Part shown: positions 15,194-24,226 of the stretch, piece after piece
Numbering within the stretch: position 1 is the first letter of the stretch
Layout of the letters: each line of letters starts with the position of its first letter
Source: an uncultured Saprospiraceae bacterium
Lineage (GTDB): Bacteria > Bacteroidota > Bacteroidia > Chitinophagales > Saprospiraceae
Length of the DNA stretch: 36,690 nucleotides
Direction: 5' to 3'
Assembly (NCBI GenBank): GCA_937934275.1
Contig: CALHAM010000055.1
Location: 1 to 36,690 of the forward strand
The notes under the pieces: generated by a model
Database searches by the model: none
Seen by the model: the letters and a program-made list of their open reading frames with translations, nothing else
What the model was told of the DNA's origin: nothing
Position numbers and translations under genes: made by a program

Positions 15194-16513
15194 CTATTCT
15201 TGGGTCATCTGCTGGATGAGCGCAGCAAATTTCGCTTGGAAATCGGCGTACTTCGAGGTAGCCGGCCCGTCGAAACCGGTGTGAATGCTGCGTATGCGGT
15301 TTTGTTTGTCCAAAATAATCATAGTCGGAAATGCCACCACGCGCGAGAGCGCTGGGAAGACCTCCTCCGCAGCCTTTTTGTCGGCTTTTCCGGCATACAC
15401 GATGTCGAAAGGCAAGCCAAGGCGCTTTTTGTAAGTGAGCAGGTGAGTATTGACGGTTTCCGGCTTTACGCGCTCAAAGGCGAAACCCACGATGCGCATC
15501 TGCTCGGCCCACTCGGGGTTTTGGGCTAAAAAGTCGGCCAAGAAACGCACCTCATCTAAACAATTCGGGCACCACGTGCCCATAATGGTAAATATTTTAA
15601 TTTTTCCATCAAACGCTGGCCCCGGAAAGGTAAGGCGTTTGCCTTCGGGCGTAATCAGGTCGAAAGCGATGCGTGGGGCATTGGGCTTTAAGGTAGTGAG
15701 CGAGTCTGGGTCGGCGAGTTGAAAGGTGGAATCGCGCCAAGCTTTCCAAAGGGTGCGGTAATGAGTGCCGGATCGGAACTCGCCTTGAAGGCTACCGTCG
15801 GGCTGAAGGCTTCCGGAAAAGAGAAAGGCATGCGCGCCATCGAAAGCCGAAAGCCAAAACCTTCGGCCTTGTATGGTGCCTTCCAAGAAGCGATAATCGC
15901 CCGTTTCGGTGCGGAAAGTACCCTGTAAATGGTTGCCCTCTTGGCGAAATTCGCCGATGGCTTTTTGCGGCGTTTCCTCCTCAAGGCCAAAGAGGGCTGC
16001 CCAAGAGCCAGAGAGGTCAGCTGCAGGTTTTTGATTTAGGGTGGTGAAGCGGTAGTTTCGCCCAGCATGCGCATAGAAAGGAATGCGGTAGTTGTCCTTG
16101 GTCGTGACAATCCATTCGCCTTGCATGACGCCGCCGCGCACTTCGACGTGCAAATAGGTGGCATATTCAGGAAAGAATACGTTGAAGGTGTCGCGTGCCT
16201 GCGAGCGATCGCGCCCATACTGGATGCTGTCGCAGCGAATACGCTCGGCGCCGTTGTGGATTTCGAGGTAAAAGCGCTCATCGTCTAAATACTTCACCTC
16301 AAAAAGAAACGGAATTTCTCCCTCTCGAAACTGCTCCGTTAGGGTGAAGACGGTGTCCTTGTCGCGTACAGGGATGCTAAACTTTTCCAATTCTAATACG
16401 CCGCGCCAAATGCCGGGAGCAACGCGGGAATACGCCGTGTCGGTGGTAATGCAACTCATTGGTAGCAGCGCCATGAGCGCCAAAAGGGCAGCAGCTGGCA
16501 AAAGGTTTCGCAT
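15194..16513 (-). CDS. TlpA-like thioredoxin-domain lipoprotein
   Basis: 439 residues. Lipoprotein-type signal with C21 as likely lipidation site (MSC). Residues about 25-275 form an all-beta region with repeated GEFR/GTFR-type motifs; residues about 280-439 are a TlpA/ResA thioredoxin domain with the redox pair W314-C315-P-N-C318 and a later cis-Pro segment (VAFPT). Such periplasmic thiol oxidoreductases reduce disulfides, for example in cytochrome c or oxidase maturation; the partner here is unknown. The beta-rich N-terminal half is common in Bacteroidota TlpA proteins. ATG at 16513. A -7 box lies 49 nt upstream, and the divergent gapA promoter is nearby. crtY starts 33 bp downstream. Confidence 0.88.
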   Translation of the reverse strand: MRNLLPAAALLALMALLPMSCITTDTAYSRVAPGIWRGVLELEKFSIPVRDKDTVFTLTEQFREGEIPFLFEVKYLDDERFYLEIHNGAERIRCDSIQYGRDRSQARDTFNVFFPEYATYLHVEVRGGVMQGEWIVTTKDNYRIPFYAHAGRNYRFTTLNQKPAADLSGSWAALFGLEEETPQKAIGEFRQEGNHLQGTFRTETGDYRFLEGTIQGRRFWLSAFDGAHAFLFSGSLQPDGSLQGEFRSGTHYRTLWKAWRDSTFQLADPDSLTTLKPNAPRIAFDLITPEGKRLTFPGPAFDGKIKIFTIMGTWCPNCLDEVRFLADFLAQNPEWAEQMRIVGFAFERVKPETVNTHLLTYKKRLGLPFDIVYAGKADKKAAEEVFPALSRVVAFPTMIILDKQNRIRSIHTGFDGPATSKYADFQAKFAALIQQMTQE

Positions 16514-16562
16514 AATCTATAAAGGCTACGAGTCGGCAAAAAGTAAAAGGTAAGTTCAGCGC

Positions 16563-16570
16563 CAAAGGTA
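16563..16570 (-). promoter_or_regulatory. -7 box (TACCTTTG) of the TlpA-like gene
   Basis: Exact consensus match on the minus strand, 49 nt before the ATG at 16513. No clear -33 TTTG at 19-21 nt. Confidence 0.5.
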
Positions 16571-16655
16571 GCGGTGTTCAAGTCGAGTAAACTCTTTCGG
16601 TCGGTAAAGGTTTGCGCATTTGCTATCGCTGGCCATACGTGCTGGAGCAATCTCC

Positions 16656-16663
16656 TACCTTTG
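16656..16663 (+). promoter_or_regulatory. -7 box (TACCTTTG) of gapA
   Basis: Exact TAnnTTTG match 35 nt before the gapA ATG. It shows that frame extension upstream of 16699 is promoter sequence, not coding. Confidence 0.55.
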
Positions 16664-16698
16664 CGGCATCTCAATCATTCACTTATAGTAAGATCCTT

Positions 16699-17691
16699 AT
16701 GACAAAAAAACGAGTAGCCATTAATGGTTTTGGACGCATTGGCCGGCTTACTTTTCGTTATTTGCTCGGCAAAGAAAACGTCGAGGTCGTGGCCATCAAC
16801 GACCTGACGGACAATCAAACGCTGGCCCATCTGCTTAAGTACGACACTATGCACGGCCGTTTTGAAGGAACGGTGCGCGCTGACGACGAGTACTTGTACA
16901 TCAATGGGCAAAGGATTCTTGGCTCGGCCATCAAGAACCCGGCGGAGTGCCCGTGGAAAGACTTAAACGTGGATGTCGTCTTGGAATGCACGGGTGTTTT
17001 CCTGAGCCGAGACAAGGCAGAGCTACACCTACAAGCAGGCGCTAAGCGCGTTGTGCTGTCGGCTCCGCCCAAAACCGACGATATTCCCACGTTTGTCATT
17101 GGTGCCAATCACCAAGACATCAAGCCTACCGACACCATTCTTTCAAATGCCTCGTGTACGACCAACTGTTTGGTTCCGATGATCATGACGCTCGACCGCG
17201 CTTTTGGGGTGGAGCAGTTGTTTATGAACACCATTCATGCCTATACCGCCGACCAAAACTTGCAAGACGGCCCTCATCGCGACCTGCGTCGAGCGCGCGC
17301 TGCGGCGCAAAACATCGTACCCACCAGTACGGGGGCTGCCAAGGCAGTTGTGTTGGTGGCTCCTCATTTGAAAGGCAAAATTGCCGCGCATTCTATGCGT
17401 ATACCTGTAGCCACTGGCTCCATCACGGACTGTGTGTGCGTCCTACAGAAAGCGGCTACGGTGGATGAAATCAACGCTGTCTTCAAAAAGGCCGCCGAGA
17501 CTCAGCTAAAAGGTATTCTCGAGTACACAGAAGATCCGATTGTCAGCAGCGACATCGTCCGAAATCCTCATTCTTGCATCTTCGACGCCGGTCTCACGCA
17601 GGTGAACGGCAATGCTTGCCGTATTGTCGGCTGGTACGACAACGAGGCCGGCTATTCGGCGCGTTTGGCCGACCTGTGCGCAATGGTGTAA
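16699..17691 (+). CDS. gapA: glyceraldehyde-3-phosphate dehydrogenase, type I
   Basis: 330 residues, normal family length. Oxidises glyceraldehyde-3-phosphate to 1,3-bisphosphoglycerate with NAD+ in glycolysis. N-terminal Rossmann motif NGFGRIGR (9-16), catalytic C153 in SNASCTTNC, and the conserved His in NTIHAYT about 27 residues later. The adenine-ribose Asp is present in VAINDL (D35), which favours NAD+ over NADP+. ATG at 16699 chosen from the family start and the promoter box just upstream. A single gene with its own promoter and a strong terminator 29 bp after the stop. Confidence 0.97.
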   Translation: MTKKRVAINGFGRIGRLTFRYLLGKENVEVVAINDLTDNQTLAHLLKYDTMHGRFEGTVRADDEYLYINGQRILGSAIKNPAECPWKDLNVDVVLECTGVFLSRDKAELHLQAGAKRVVLSAPPKTDDIPTFVIGANHQDIKPTDTILSNASCTTNCLVPMIMTLDRAFGVEQLFMNTIHAYTADQNLQDGPHRDLRRARAAAQNIVPTSTGAAKAVVLVAPHLKGKIAAHSMRIPVATGSITDCVCVLQKAATVDEINAVFKKAAETQLKGILEYTEDPIVSSDIVRNPHSCIFDAGLTQVNGNACRIVGWYDNEAGYSARLADLCAMV

Positions 17692-17719
17692 GGGTTCTTA
17701 CCTTCTCTTTCAATAGCTC

Positions 17720-17760
17720 TTGGCGCGACCTTCTCTTGTGGGGGCGCGCCAATTTTTTTT
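17720..17760 (+). terminator. intrinsic terminator of gapA
   Basis: TTGGCGCG / CGCGCCAA, an 8-bp GC-rich perfect stem extended by further C-G pairs after one mismatch, followed directly by eight T residues (17753-17760). Confidence 0.9.
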
Positions 17761-17840
17761 ATGCGCTCGACAGCTTGACTGAGCCAGCAGTCGCTCAAAA
17801 GCCTGGCATTGAGACGCTTAGTAAGCGAGATGGATTTGTT

Positions 17841-17863
17841 AACTTGGGCTTAAACTGGGCTTA
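17841..17863 (+). repeat. 11-bp-phased direct repeat upstream of the TonB receptor
   Basis: GGGCTTAA occurs at 17846 and again at 17857, inside the near-tandem units AACTTGGGCTTA and AACTGGGCTTA. The 11-bp phase places both on one face of the helix, like tandem half-sites of OmpR/PhoB-family response regulators. It lies about 70 bp before the receptor start. Binding is an inference. Confidence 0.45.
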
Positions 17864-17931
17864 ACATAGATGAAATTGCTTTGCAGCGAAATTATTTGGC
17901 AAATACATATATACTACCCATAGCTAACTCT

Positions 17932-20751
17932 ATGCAATTACGTGCCACAGTCTTTCTGCTGTTAACAATTTCCTCTTTTTTACGCGCTCAAACCGGCCTC
18001 ATTACAGGCTCCGTGGTAGATAGCGACTCCAAAGAAAAACTCATTGGTGCCACTGTGCGCGTTTCAGAGGCGGGCGTAGGCTCTTCTACGGATTTGAACG
18101 GATTCTACGCTGTTCGGAACTTACAGCCGGGTAAATATACCGTTGTCTTCTCCTACTTGGGCTATCAAGATGTTACCATCAAAGACGTAGAGGTTAAAGG
18201 AGGCGAACGAGTAACGCTGGATGTGGTGATGTCGACTAATGCGCTGGTCATGAGTGAGGTTACCATTGTGGAGTACCGCAAGACCAACACCGTAGCTGCT
18301 GTCTTGCTCGAAGTCCGTCAATCGAAGCAAGTGGTTAGCGGAGTATCAAGCCAGCAGATACAAAAGTCGCAAGATAATGATGCGGCTCAGGTTGTGCAGC
18401 GGGTACCGGGCATAACAATTGTGGAGAACCGTTTCGTAATGGTTCGTGGTTTGAACGAGCGCTACAATAACGTGATGGTCAACAACATCACAGCACCCAG
18501 TACAGAGATTGATCGCCGCACGTTTTCTTTCGATTTGATTTCGAGCAGTGCTCTTGACCGCATGCTGATTTTCAAGTCTGGCTCCGCAGAATTGCCCGGT
18601 GATTTTGCAGGCGGGGTGATTAAGATGTATACGGTAGAGCCTGAGCAGAACTTTTTCAAGGTTAATCTGGGGGTGGGCTACCGAGTTAACACCACGGGCG
18701 GCGATTATTTTCAATCCAAAGGCTCGTCAACAGATTTCCTAGGCTTTGATAGCGGTTTTAGAAGATTGCCTGCAGGATTCCCAAATTCCTTCGATCTTCA
18801 AGGCTCTCCGCGCAATTCGCCCATTCGAAAATTCGCTGCGGATTTGTTGCCTAACAATTATGAGCCTATACGACATACGGCTCTGCCCGATTACTCCTTT
18901 GGCTTCAGCTTTGGCCGTCGTATGGATATAGGGAGTAAGCAGCTGTCCACTATTAATATTGTTAATTATTCTACCAGCTATCAGTACTACCTGCGCGATT
19001 TTTATCGCTACTTCGAGTGGGAAGACCGCACTTCTCCGATTGACCTGCGCTTCCGGTTTGATGACTCCGTCTATGAGAAAGCAAACCGAATCAGTGTTTT
19101 GTCCAATTGGCGTTTGCGCCTAAACGATCGCAATACGCTCAGCTTTAAAAACTTATTCAACCAAATTGGCGAGAACGAGACCATCTTGCGTCGGGGGCAA
19201 GACTTCATTCAACGGCCGGGTGACCGCTTAGCCAATTATTTGCTGGGCTATCGTTCGCGTTCCATTTACATGGGCCAGTTGGAGGGCAACCACGATTTGA
19301 GCGAGCGCCGAAACTTGCGTTGGGTGGCGGGAGGCAGCTTTATTATCGAGGATGAGCCTGATTTGCGTCGCTTCCGCACCTTTCAGCCGGCAGGTCAATC
19401 GGAAGCTCCTTTTCAGGTTATTCTACCGCCTTCCTCTAACTTATTCGAAACCGGTCGGTACTACGGCAAATTATTCGAGTTCTCCGGTTCACAGGGCCTA
19501 GATTATTCCTGGACAATGAGCGCTAATGTGGATGGAAGTAAGAAGCGCTTACTGAAGGCAGGGTACTTGGCTGAGTATCGCTATCGAGATTTCGACTCTC
19601 GGTATGTATCTACGCTCTATCCGGGTTTCTTCGATCCTGCAATTGGCGACAGTTTGGCAAAATTGCCTTTAGATAGGTTGTTCAGAAGTGAAAACTATCA
19701 AACGTCTAATGGCTTTGTGTTGGAAGAGGGCACCCGCCCTATTGACTCTTACACGGCTTACAGTCTAACAGCTGCTGCATATATAGGGGTGGATATTCCA
19801 CTCAATCGCATTGACCTTTCGGCGGGCTTTCGCGGAGAGTTCAACGACCAAGCAGTAAATGGCTTCGACGATAGCAGCCCTGTCGAAGCGCGCAATACGG
19901 TTTTTGCTCCTCTGCCGTTTGTCAATGTGGGATATAATATAACAGAAAGTTCTGTTTTGCGCTTGGCCTACAGTCGCACCATCAATCGGCCAGAGTTTCG
20001 CGAATTGGCGCCTTTCCTATTCTACGATTATAGGTTAGAAGCAGCCCGCTTCGGAAACCCAAAGTTGACGCCGGCCTTTATTCATAATGTAGACCTGCGT
20101 TATGAGGTTTATCCGCGCCCTGGCGAAACTTTCAATATTGGCATATTCTACAAATATTTCGACAATCCAATCGAAAATAAAACAGTAGTTACTACAGAGC
20201 AGCCCAACTTCTCGTACATAAATGCCGACTTTGCCCGCAATTATGGGGCAGAGATAGAATTTCGAAAGTCCTTTAGGGGCCTTACCAATAGTGGCTTTAT
20301 AGATCATTTCTCTATAAATTCTAATGCGGCGCTGATATGGTCTAAGGTAGACTTGGGCCCGAATGTGCCGGCTCAAGATCAAATTCGACCACTTCAAGGT
20401 CAGTCGCCTTACATCTTGAACTTCACGCTGTATTACGACGACGACCATAAAAGTGGGTTCTCAGGGGCCTTAGCTTATAACATCTTTGGAGATCGCATTT
20501 TCTCTGTGGGTGATCTCTTATATCCCACCATTTATGAACTATCGCGTCATAGCCTCGATATCACATTTACCAAGCGAATTGGACGAGTATCCTATAAGCT
20601 AGGGGTACAGAACCTCTTAGACGCTCCCTTCCGCTTTTATCAGGACTCTGATCGCGACGGTTTGATCAAAGTGAACGTAGATCACCCAGTATTTACTTTC
20701 CGCAGAGGACAAGCGGTTCAGCTATCGCTCTCTTACGACATTGGAAAATAG
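17932..20751 (+). CDS. TonB-dependent outer-membrane receptor with CarboxypepD_reg-like domain
   Basis: 939 residues. Signal peptide (1-20, ending RAQ), then a CarboxypepD_reg-like beta-sandwich (about 23-105: GxVVDSDSKEKLIGATVRV ... STDLNGFYAV), a plug domain with VVQRVPGITIVENRFVMVRG and LNERYNNVMVNN, and a 22-strand barrel ending in an aromatic residue-rich strand. It imports an unknown ligand using TonB energy. No SusD partner follows, so it is not a standard glycan-uptake pair; the neighbour is a beta-helix lipoprotein 38 bp downstream, probably the functional partner. The start is ATG 17932, where the signal peptide begins. An 11-bp-phased direct repeat lies upstream. Confidence 0.92.
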   Translation: MQLRATVFLLLTISSFLRAQTGLITGSVVDSDSKEKLIGATVRVSEAGVGSSTDLNGFYAVRNLQPGKYTVVFSYLGYQDVTIKDVEVKGGERVTLDVVMSTNALVMSEVTIVEYRKTNTVAAVLLEVRQSKQVVSGVSSQQIQKSQDNDAAQVVQRVPGITIVENRFVMVRGLNERYNNVMVNNITAPSTEIDRRTFSFDLISSSALDRMLIFKSGSAELPGDFAGGVIKMYTVEPEQNFFKVNLGVGYRVNTTGGDYFQSKGSSTDFLGFDSGFRRLPAGFPNSFDLQGSPRNSPIRKFAADLLPNNYEPIRHTALPDYSFGFSFGRRMDIGSKQLSTINIVNYSTSYQYYLRDFYRYFEWEDRTSPIDLRFRFDDSVYEKANRISVLSNWRLRLNDRNTLSFKNLFNQIGENETILRRGQDFIQRPGDRLANYLLGYRSRSIYMGQLEGNHDLSERRNLRWVAGGSFIIEDEPDLRRFRTFQPAGQSEAPFQVILPPSSNLFETGRYYGKLFEFSGSQGLDYSWTMSANVDGSKKRLLKAGYLAEYRYRDFDSRYVSTLYPGFFDPAIGDSLAKLPLDRLFRSENYQTSNGFVLEEGTRPIDSYTAYSLTAAAYIGVDIPLNRIDLSAGFRGEFNDQAVNGFDDSSPVEARNTVFAPLPFVNVGYNITESSVLRLAYSRTINRPEFRELAPFLFYDYRLEAARFGNPKLTPAFIHNVDLRYEVYPRPGETFNIGIFYKYFDNPIENKTVVTTEQPNFSYINADFARNYGAEIEFRKSFRGLTNSGFIDHFSINSNAALIWSKVDLGPNVPAQDQIRPLQGQSPYILNFTLYYDDDHKSGFSGALAYNIFGDRIFSVGDLLYPTIYELSRHSLDITFTKRIGRVSYKLGVQNLLDAPFRFYQDSDRDGLIKVNVDHPVFTFRRGQAVQLSLSYDIGK

Positions 20752-20789
20752 TAAAAACTCATTCATTCTTTAAAAAAATAGTTTAAAAC

Positions 20790-22214
20790 ATGAAAAATCT
20801 GTTGAATGCAGCTGTATTCTTTGCTGTAGTAGCGGCCTTTATGGCTTCTTGCGAAAAGAAAAACGGACCGAATCCTCCTCCTCCACCGCCTGCTGATGAA
20901 GTGGTCGTATTGGAGGGCAACTTAGAAACGCGTACACTGACTGCGAACAAAAAGTATCTGCTCAAGGGCCAAGTATTCGTGCGCGATGGTAAAACCCTGA
21001 CGATAGAGCCGGGTACGATCATCTTTGGCGATAAGCGTACGAAAGGCACGCTGATCATCGACAAAGGCGGTCGTATCATCGCCAATGGCACCGTAGATAA
21101 GCCTATCGTTATGACCTCTTATCAAGAGGCGGGTATTCGCGACCGCGGTGACTGGGGCGGGCTAGTCATCTTAGGACGTGCTAACGTTAACCAGCCAGAC
21201 CCAACGATCGAAGGGATTACACCACCCGTAGTCTTCGGTACAACCGGCAGCACCGCCAACGATGGAGAAAGCTCCGGATCCTTGAGATACGTGCGCATTG
21301 AATTCGCCGGCATTGAATTGACGCCTAACAACGAGACAAACTCGCTCACCATAGGCAGCGCAGGCCGCGCAACGGTAGTCGAATATGTACAAGTTTCTTA
21401 CGGCGGTGACGACGGCTTCGAATTTTTTGGTGGCACCCACAATGCCAAGTACTTGATTTCATTCGGCACCTGGGACGACGACTTCGATATCGACTACGGC
21501 TATACGGGTAGCGTTCAGTTTGGTCTGGCCATTCGCTATCCTAGCTTTGCTGACCAGTCACAGTCTAACGGTATTGAAACCGACAATGGCCCCAACGATA
21601 ACGACGTACAGCCCTACACCACAGGTGTGCTCTCTAACCTCACTATTTTAGGCCCAATTGCTCCGATTTCGCCGGCTAACCCGATTAGTGCCAATACGGG
21701 TTTTGCGGCTGACTTCCGCCGCCGTGTGGCTCTTTCGGTGTTCAATTCCATCTTCGTAGGCTTTCCGCGCGGTATTCGCTTTAACCAGGCTTCTGTGCTA
21801 GGGCAGTATCAGAGCGGTACCGGAGTGTTGGCCAATAACATTCTGTGGGCACCTAGCGAAGCAGTAGCCTATCAGGCTGGCTCTGGAGTTGCTGTGGCCG
21901 ACGTTAAGGCTTACTGGGAAACGGCTGCCAATAGCAATACTACGTTGACGACTCCCGCCGTAGAAGCCTATGCTAATATTGGTTTGAAGGCGGATTGGTT
22001 CTTCGGCAACCGCTTGAACAACAATTATCCATCAAATCCCGACTTCACTCTAACTTCGGGTTTAGCGGCCACAGGTGCTAGCTTCACGCATCCGAAATTT
22101 AGCGAACCCAATCGCGCGGGCTTCTTCACCAACGTTCCTTATCGCGGTGCCTTCGGCAATACCGATTGGACGAACGGCTGGGCTGAGTTCGACCCGATTG
22201 ACAAAGTGTATTAA
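20790..22214 (+). CDS. right-handed beta-helix-type lipoprotein paired with the TonB receptor
   Basis: 474 residues. Lipoprotein signal with likely lipidated Cys in FMASCEKK, followed by a short proline-rich linker (six prolines near residues 30-35) and a repetitive beta-rich body with motifs of parallel beta-helix type (LTIEPGTIIFG, RGDWGGLVILGRANVN, VQVSYGGDDGFEFFGG, LISFGTWDDDFDIDYG). The acidic Asp-rich loops could bind calcium or a cationic ligand. I recognise this as a recurrent Bacteroidota family with no firm function that often sits beside TonB receptors. It lies 38 bp after the receptor gene and ends at an intrinsic terminator, so the two form an operon. Probably surface exposed; no type IX sorting domain at the C-terminus. 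Confidence 0.75.
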   Translation: MKNLLNAAVFFAVVAAFMASCEKKNGPNPPPPPPADEVVVLEGNLETRTLTANKKYLLKGQVFVRDGKTLTIEPGTIIFGDKRTKGTLIIDKGGRIIANGTVDKPIVMTSYQEAGIRDRGDWGGLVILGRANVNQPDPTIEGITPPVVFGTTGSTANDGESSGSLRYVRIEFAGIELTPNNETNSLTIGSAGRATVVEYVQVSYGGDDGFEFFGGTHNAKYLISFGTWDDDFDIDYGYTGSVQFGLAIRYPSFADQSQSNGIETDNGPNDNDVQPYTTGVLSNLTILGPIAPISPANPISANTGFAADFRRRVALSVFNSIFVGFPRGIRFNQASVLGQYQSGTGVLANNILWAPSEAVAYQAGSGVAVADVKAYWETAANSNTTLTTPAVEAYANIGLKADWFFGNRLNNNYPSNPDFTLTSGLAATGASFTHPKFSEPNRAGFFTNVPYRGAFGNTDWTNGWAEFDPIDKVY

Positions 22215-22252
22215 TTGCTTGTCTTTAGATTTCGTCAATATCTAAGAAAAAG

Positions 22253-22292
22253 ACTTGCTATCAGGTTATTACTTGGTAGCAAGTTTTTTTTT
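22253..22292 (+). terminator. intrinsic terminator of the TonB receptor-lipoprotein operon
   Basis: Ten-pair stem (ACTTGCTATC with GGTAGCAAGT, one G-T pair), 12-nt loop, and an uninterrupted run of nine T residues (22284-22292). Confidence 0.9.
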
Positions 22293-22313
22293 AAAAAAAA
22301 TACTGCGTTTCCT

Positions 22314-22913
22314 ATGATGAAAAATAGCGCTTTTCCTATTCTAACCCTTTTGGCTACTACTGTTTTGTGGCTGTCTTGTCAGTCCGCTCCTATCAACCAA
22401 GAAATTGAAGTCGAAGCAGCACAACGTCTGTTGGAAAAAATTATCCGTTACACCGGCGATTTACCCAAAAAAGCCACGCACGAAACCAAATTTGACACCG
22501 TCTTTGATGCGTTTTATGCCCGAGAGATCAGAAAACACCGGATTGATCGATATTACAAAGACGAAAACACCGGCTACACGTATCTACTCGTCTCTCGGGT
22601 GGCGCCTAGCTTAGCCGCCAAGCGCGTGGCTACAGGCATTAAATTGCGTTTGGAAGGCGACTCAATTGTTTACTACAACGAAGTTTTTCGCACCTGGAAA
22701 ATGCCTGAGCAGGAGTTGGCCGAAAAGGCGGGCATGCTGTTTGAAAAAATGGTGCGCGGCCAAGATTTAAGCCCCTATTACCCTCAAAATTCGGGTCAGG
22801 AGGAATACATCGAGTTTCCCGACCCTCACACTCATTTCGATGAGCAAAAGCGCCGTTGGGTATCTTCTTTAGAAATTACGCCGGAAAAACTAAAGGAGAC
22901 GATGTCTCAATAA
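22314..22913 (+). CDS. small lipoprotein of unknown function
   Basis: 199 residues (198 if the second ATG at 22317 is used). Lipoprotein-type signal (hydrophobic core then WLSCQS) and a mixed, charged soluble domain rich in aromatic residues; motifs such as YYKDENTGYTYLLVSRVAPS recall nothing I can name. No transmembrane segment beyond the signal. It follows the intrinsic terminator at 22253-22292 by 21 bp, so it depends on read-through or a promoter I cannot see. It may be a third part of the receptor-lipoprotein module, but only position supports that. Its stop is 3 bp from the stop of convergent nspC. Confidence 0.68.
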   Translation: MMKNSAFPILTLLATTVLWLSCQSAPINQEIEVEAAQRLLEKIIRYTGDLPKKATHETKFDTVFDAFYAREIRKHRIDRYYKDENTGYTYLLVSRVAPSLAAKRVATGIKLRLEGDSIVYYNEVFRTWKMPEQELAEKAGMLFEKMVRGQDLSPYYPQNSGQEEYIEFPDPHTHFDEQKRRWVSSLEITPEKLKETMSQ

Positions 22914-22916
22914 GCC

Positions 22917-24059
22917 TCAAGAAAGGCGGCGCTTGTAGTCTAAATAGCCAAAGCGGCGTACTACCTCCAAACGCCCGCCCTCTTTCCAGATTGCGATGGA
23001 CGGATGAGTGACGCCGTTGAAAGTAGTGGTCTTGACCATCGTGTAATGGATCATGTCTTCAAAGACAATCTTTTGCCCTATGCGCAGCGGGTACTCAAAG
23101 CCGTAGGCCTCCATAAAGTCGCCGCTTAGGCAGCTGACGCCTCCTAGGCGATAACGGTACCTGTCTGTGGGCTGCGGTTCAGCATTAGCGCCGCGCACCC
23201 GAGGGCGGTAGGGCATCTCCAAGGTATCGGGCATGTGCGCAGTAAAGGAGACGTCGAGGATGGCGGTTTTGATACCGTGGTTCTTCACAATATCGAGTAC
23301 AGTGGCCACAAGTACGCCCGTTTCCCAGGCTACGGCACTGCCGGGTTCTAAAAGGACGTGCAGATGAGGGTAGCGAGCTTTGAAATCTTTGAGGACTTTA
23401 ATCAGATGCGCCACGTCGTAGCCGGCGTGCGTCATAAGGTGGCCGCCGCCAAAGTTCACCCATTTTAGCTGCGACAAAAAGCGGCCAAAACGCGCCTCGA
23501 AGTGCTTGAGCGTTTTTTCCAAGTCGTAACTACTGCTCTCGCAGAGAGTATGAAAATGCAAGCCCTCAATGCCTTCAGGAAGCCCTTTTTTCAGATTATC
23601 GGCTACTTCGCCTAAGCGAGAGCCGGGTGAGGCTGGGTTGTACAGCGATGTCTTTACGGGCGACCACTCCGGATTGACGCGCAATCCCACGCTGATAGGT
23701 TCTGAGTGCCGCTCCAAACGCCGGCGAAAACGCCGGTACTGTGATAGAGAGTTGAAGGTGATGTGGCTCGAATATTTCAAAATGCGCCCAAACTCTCTAG
23801 GGATATAGGCTACGGCATAGGTGTGTGCTTTCACCTTCATCTCCTCATAGCACAGGCGCGCCTCGTTTAGCGATGAGGCTGTGGCCCCGCCAAGGTATTG
23901 CCGCACTAAAGGGAAAGTGCTCCACATGGCAAAACCCTTAAATGCGAGAATAATTTGCACACCGGTAGCCTGTTGCACGCTGTGAATAAGTTCCAAATTG
24001 CGACGAAGCAGCGCTTCGTCTAAAACAAAACAAGGAGAGGGAATACGAGAAATGTCCAT
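22917..24059 (-). CDS. nspC: carboxynorspermidine / carboxyspermidine decarboxylase
   Basis: 380 residues. PLP enzyme of the alanine-racemase fold (type III) that decarboxylates carboxynorspermidine or carboxyspermidine, the last step of the alternative polyamine pathway. PLP lysine K41 in ILAFKGFAMW; active-site Cys in FHTLCESS; glycine-rich phosphate loop in VNFGGGHLMTHAGY; further PLP contacts in LLEPGSAVAW. Start is ATG 24059 (MDISRIPSP); the in-frame extension to 24164 overlaps the promoter box. The partner dehydrogenase (CANSDH/Lys1-like) is not here. Stop codons of nspC and the convergent lipoprotein gene are only 3 bp apart. Confidence 0.93.
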   Translation of the reverse strand: MDISRIPSPCFVLDEALLRRNLELIHSVQQATGVQIILAFKGFAMWSTFPLVRQYLGGATASSLNEARLCYEEMKVKAHTYAVAYIPREFGRILKYSSHITFNSLSQYRRFRRRLERHSEPISVGLRVNPEWSPVKTSLYNPASPGSRLGEVADNLKKGLPEGIEGLHFHTLCESSSYDLEKTLKHFEARFGRFLSQLKWVNFGGGHLMTHAGYDVAHLIKVLKDFKARYPHLHVLLEPGSAVAWETGVLVATVLDIVKNHGIKTAILDVSFTAHMPDTLEMPYRPRVRGANAEPQPTDRYRYRLGGVSCLSGDFMEAYGFEYPLRIGQKIVFEDMIHYTMVKTTTFNGVTHPSIAIWKEGGRLEVVRRFGYLDYKRRLS

Positions 24060-24084
24060 AGGTTTATTCTCACAACTTAGGCGG

Positions 24085-24092
24085 CAAAGGTA
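24085..24092 (-). promoter_or_regulatory. -7 box (TACCTTTG) of nspC
   Basis: Exact consensus match on the minus strand, 25 nt before the ATG at 24059. Supports the shorter coding start. Confidence 0.5.
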
Positions 24093-24182
24093 GCAGCCCA
24101 CGCGACGAGTAGCGCATGTCTTTTTCTCCCCGCTGAGGTGAGGTTTCCGTGCGTGCGCATGCATAGTTTTTGTATCTAAATT

Positions 24183-24214
24183 TTTGAAAAATGCTCAGCA
24201 GTCCCATACCTTTG
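24183..24214 (+). promoter_or_regulatory. complete promoter (TTTG-N20-TACCTTTG) of greA
   Basis: TTTG at 24183-24186, 20-nt spacer, TACCTTTG at 24207-24214: full match to the Bacteroidota -33/-7 consensus. Predicted start near 24220, which puts the next hairpin at the very 5' end of the RNA. Confidence 0.75.
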
Positions 24215-24226
24215 TGGCGAAAGACG

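Noticed and set aside
16612-16698. Upstream extension of gapA by 29 codons
   Set aside because: Contains the TACCTTTG promoter box and precedes the family start; not coding.
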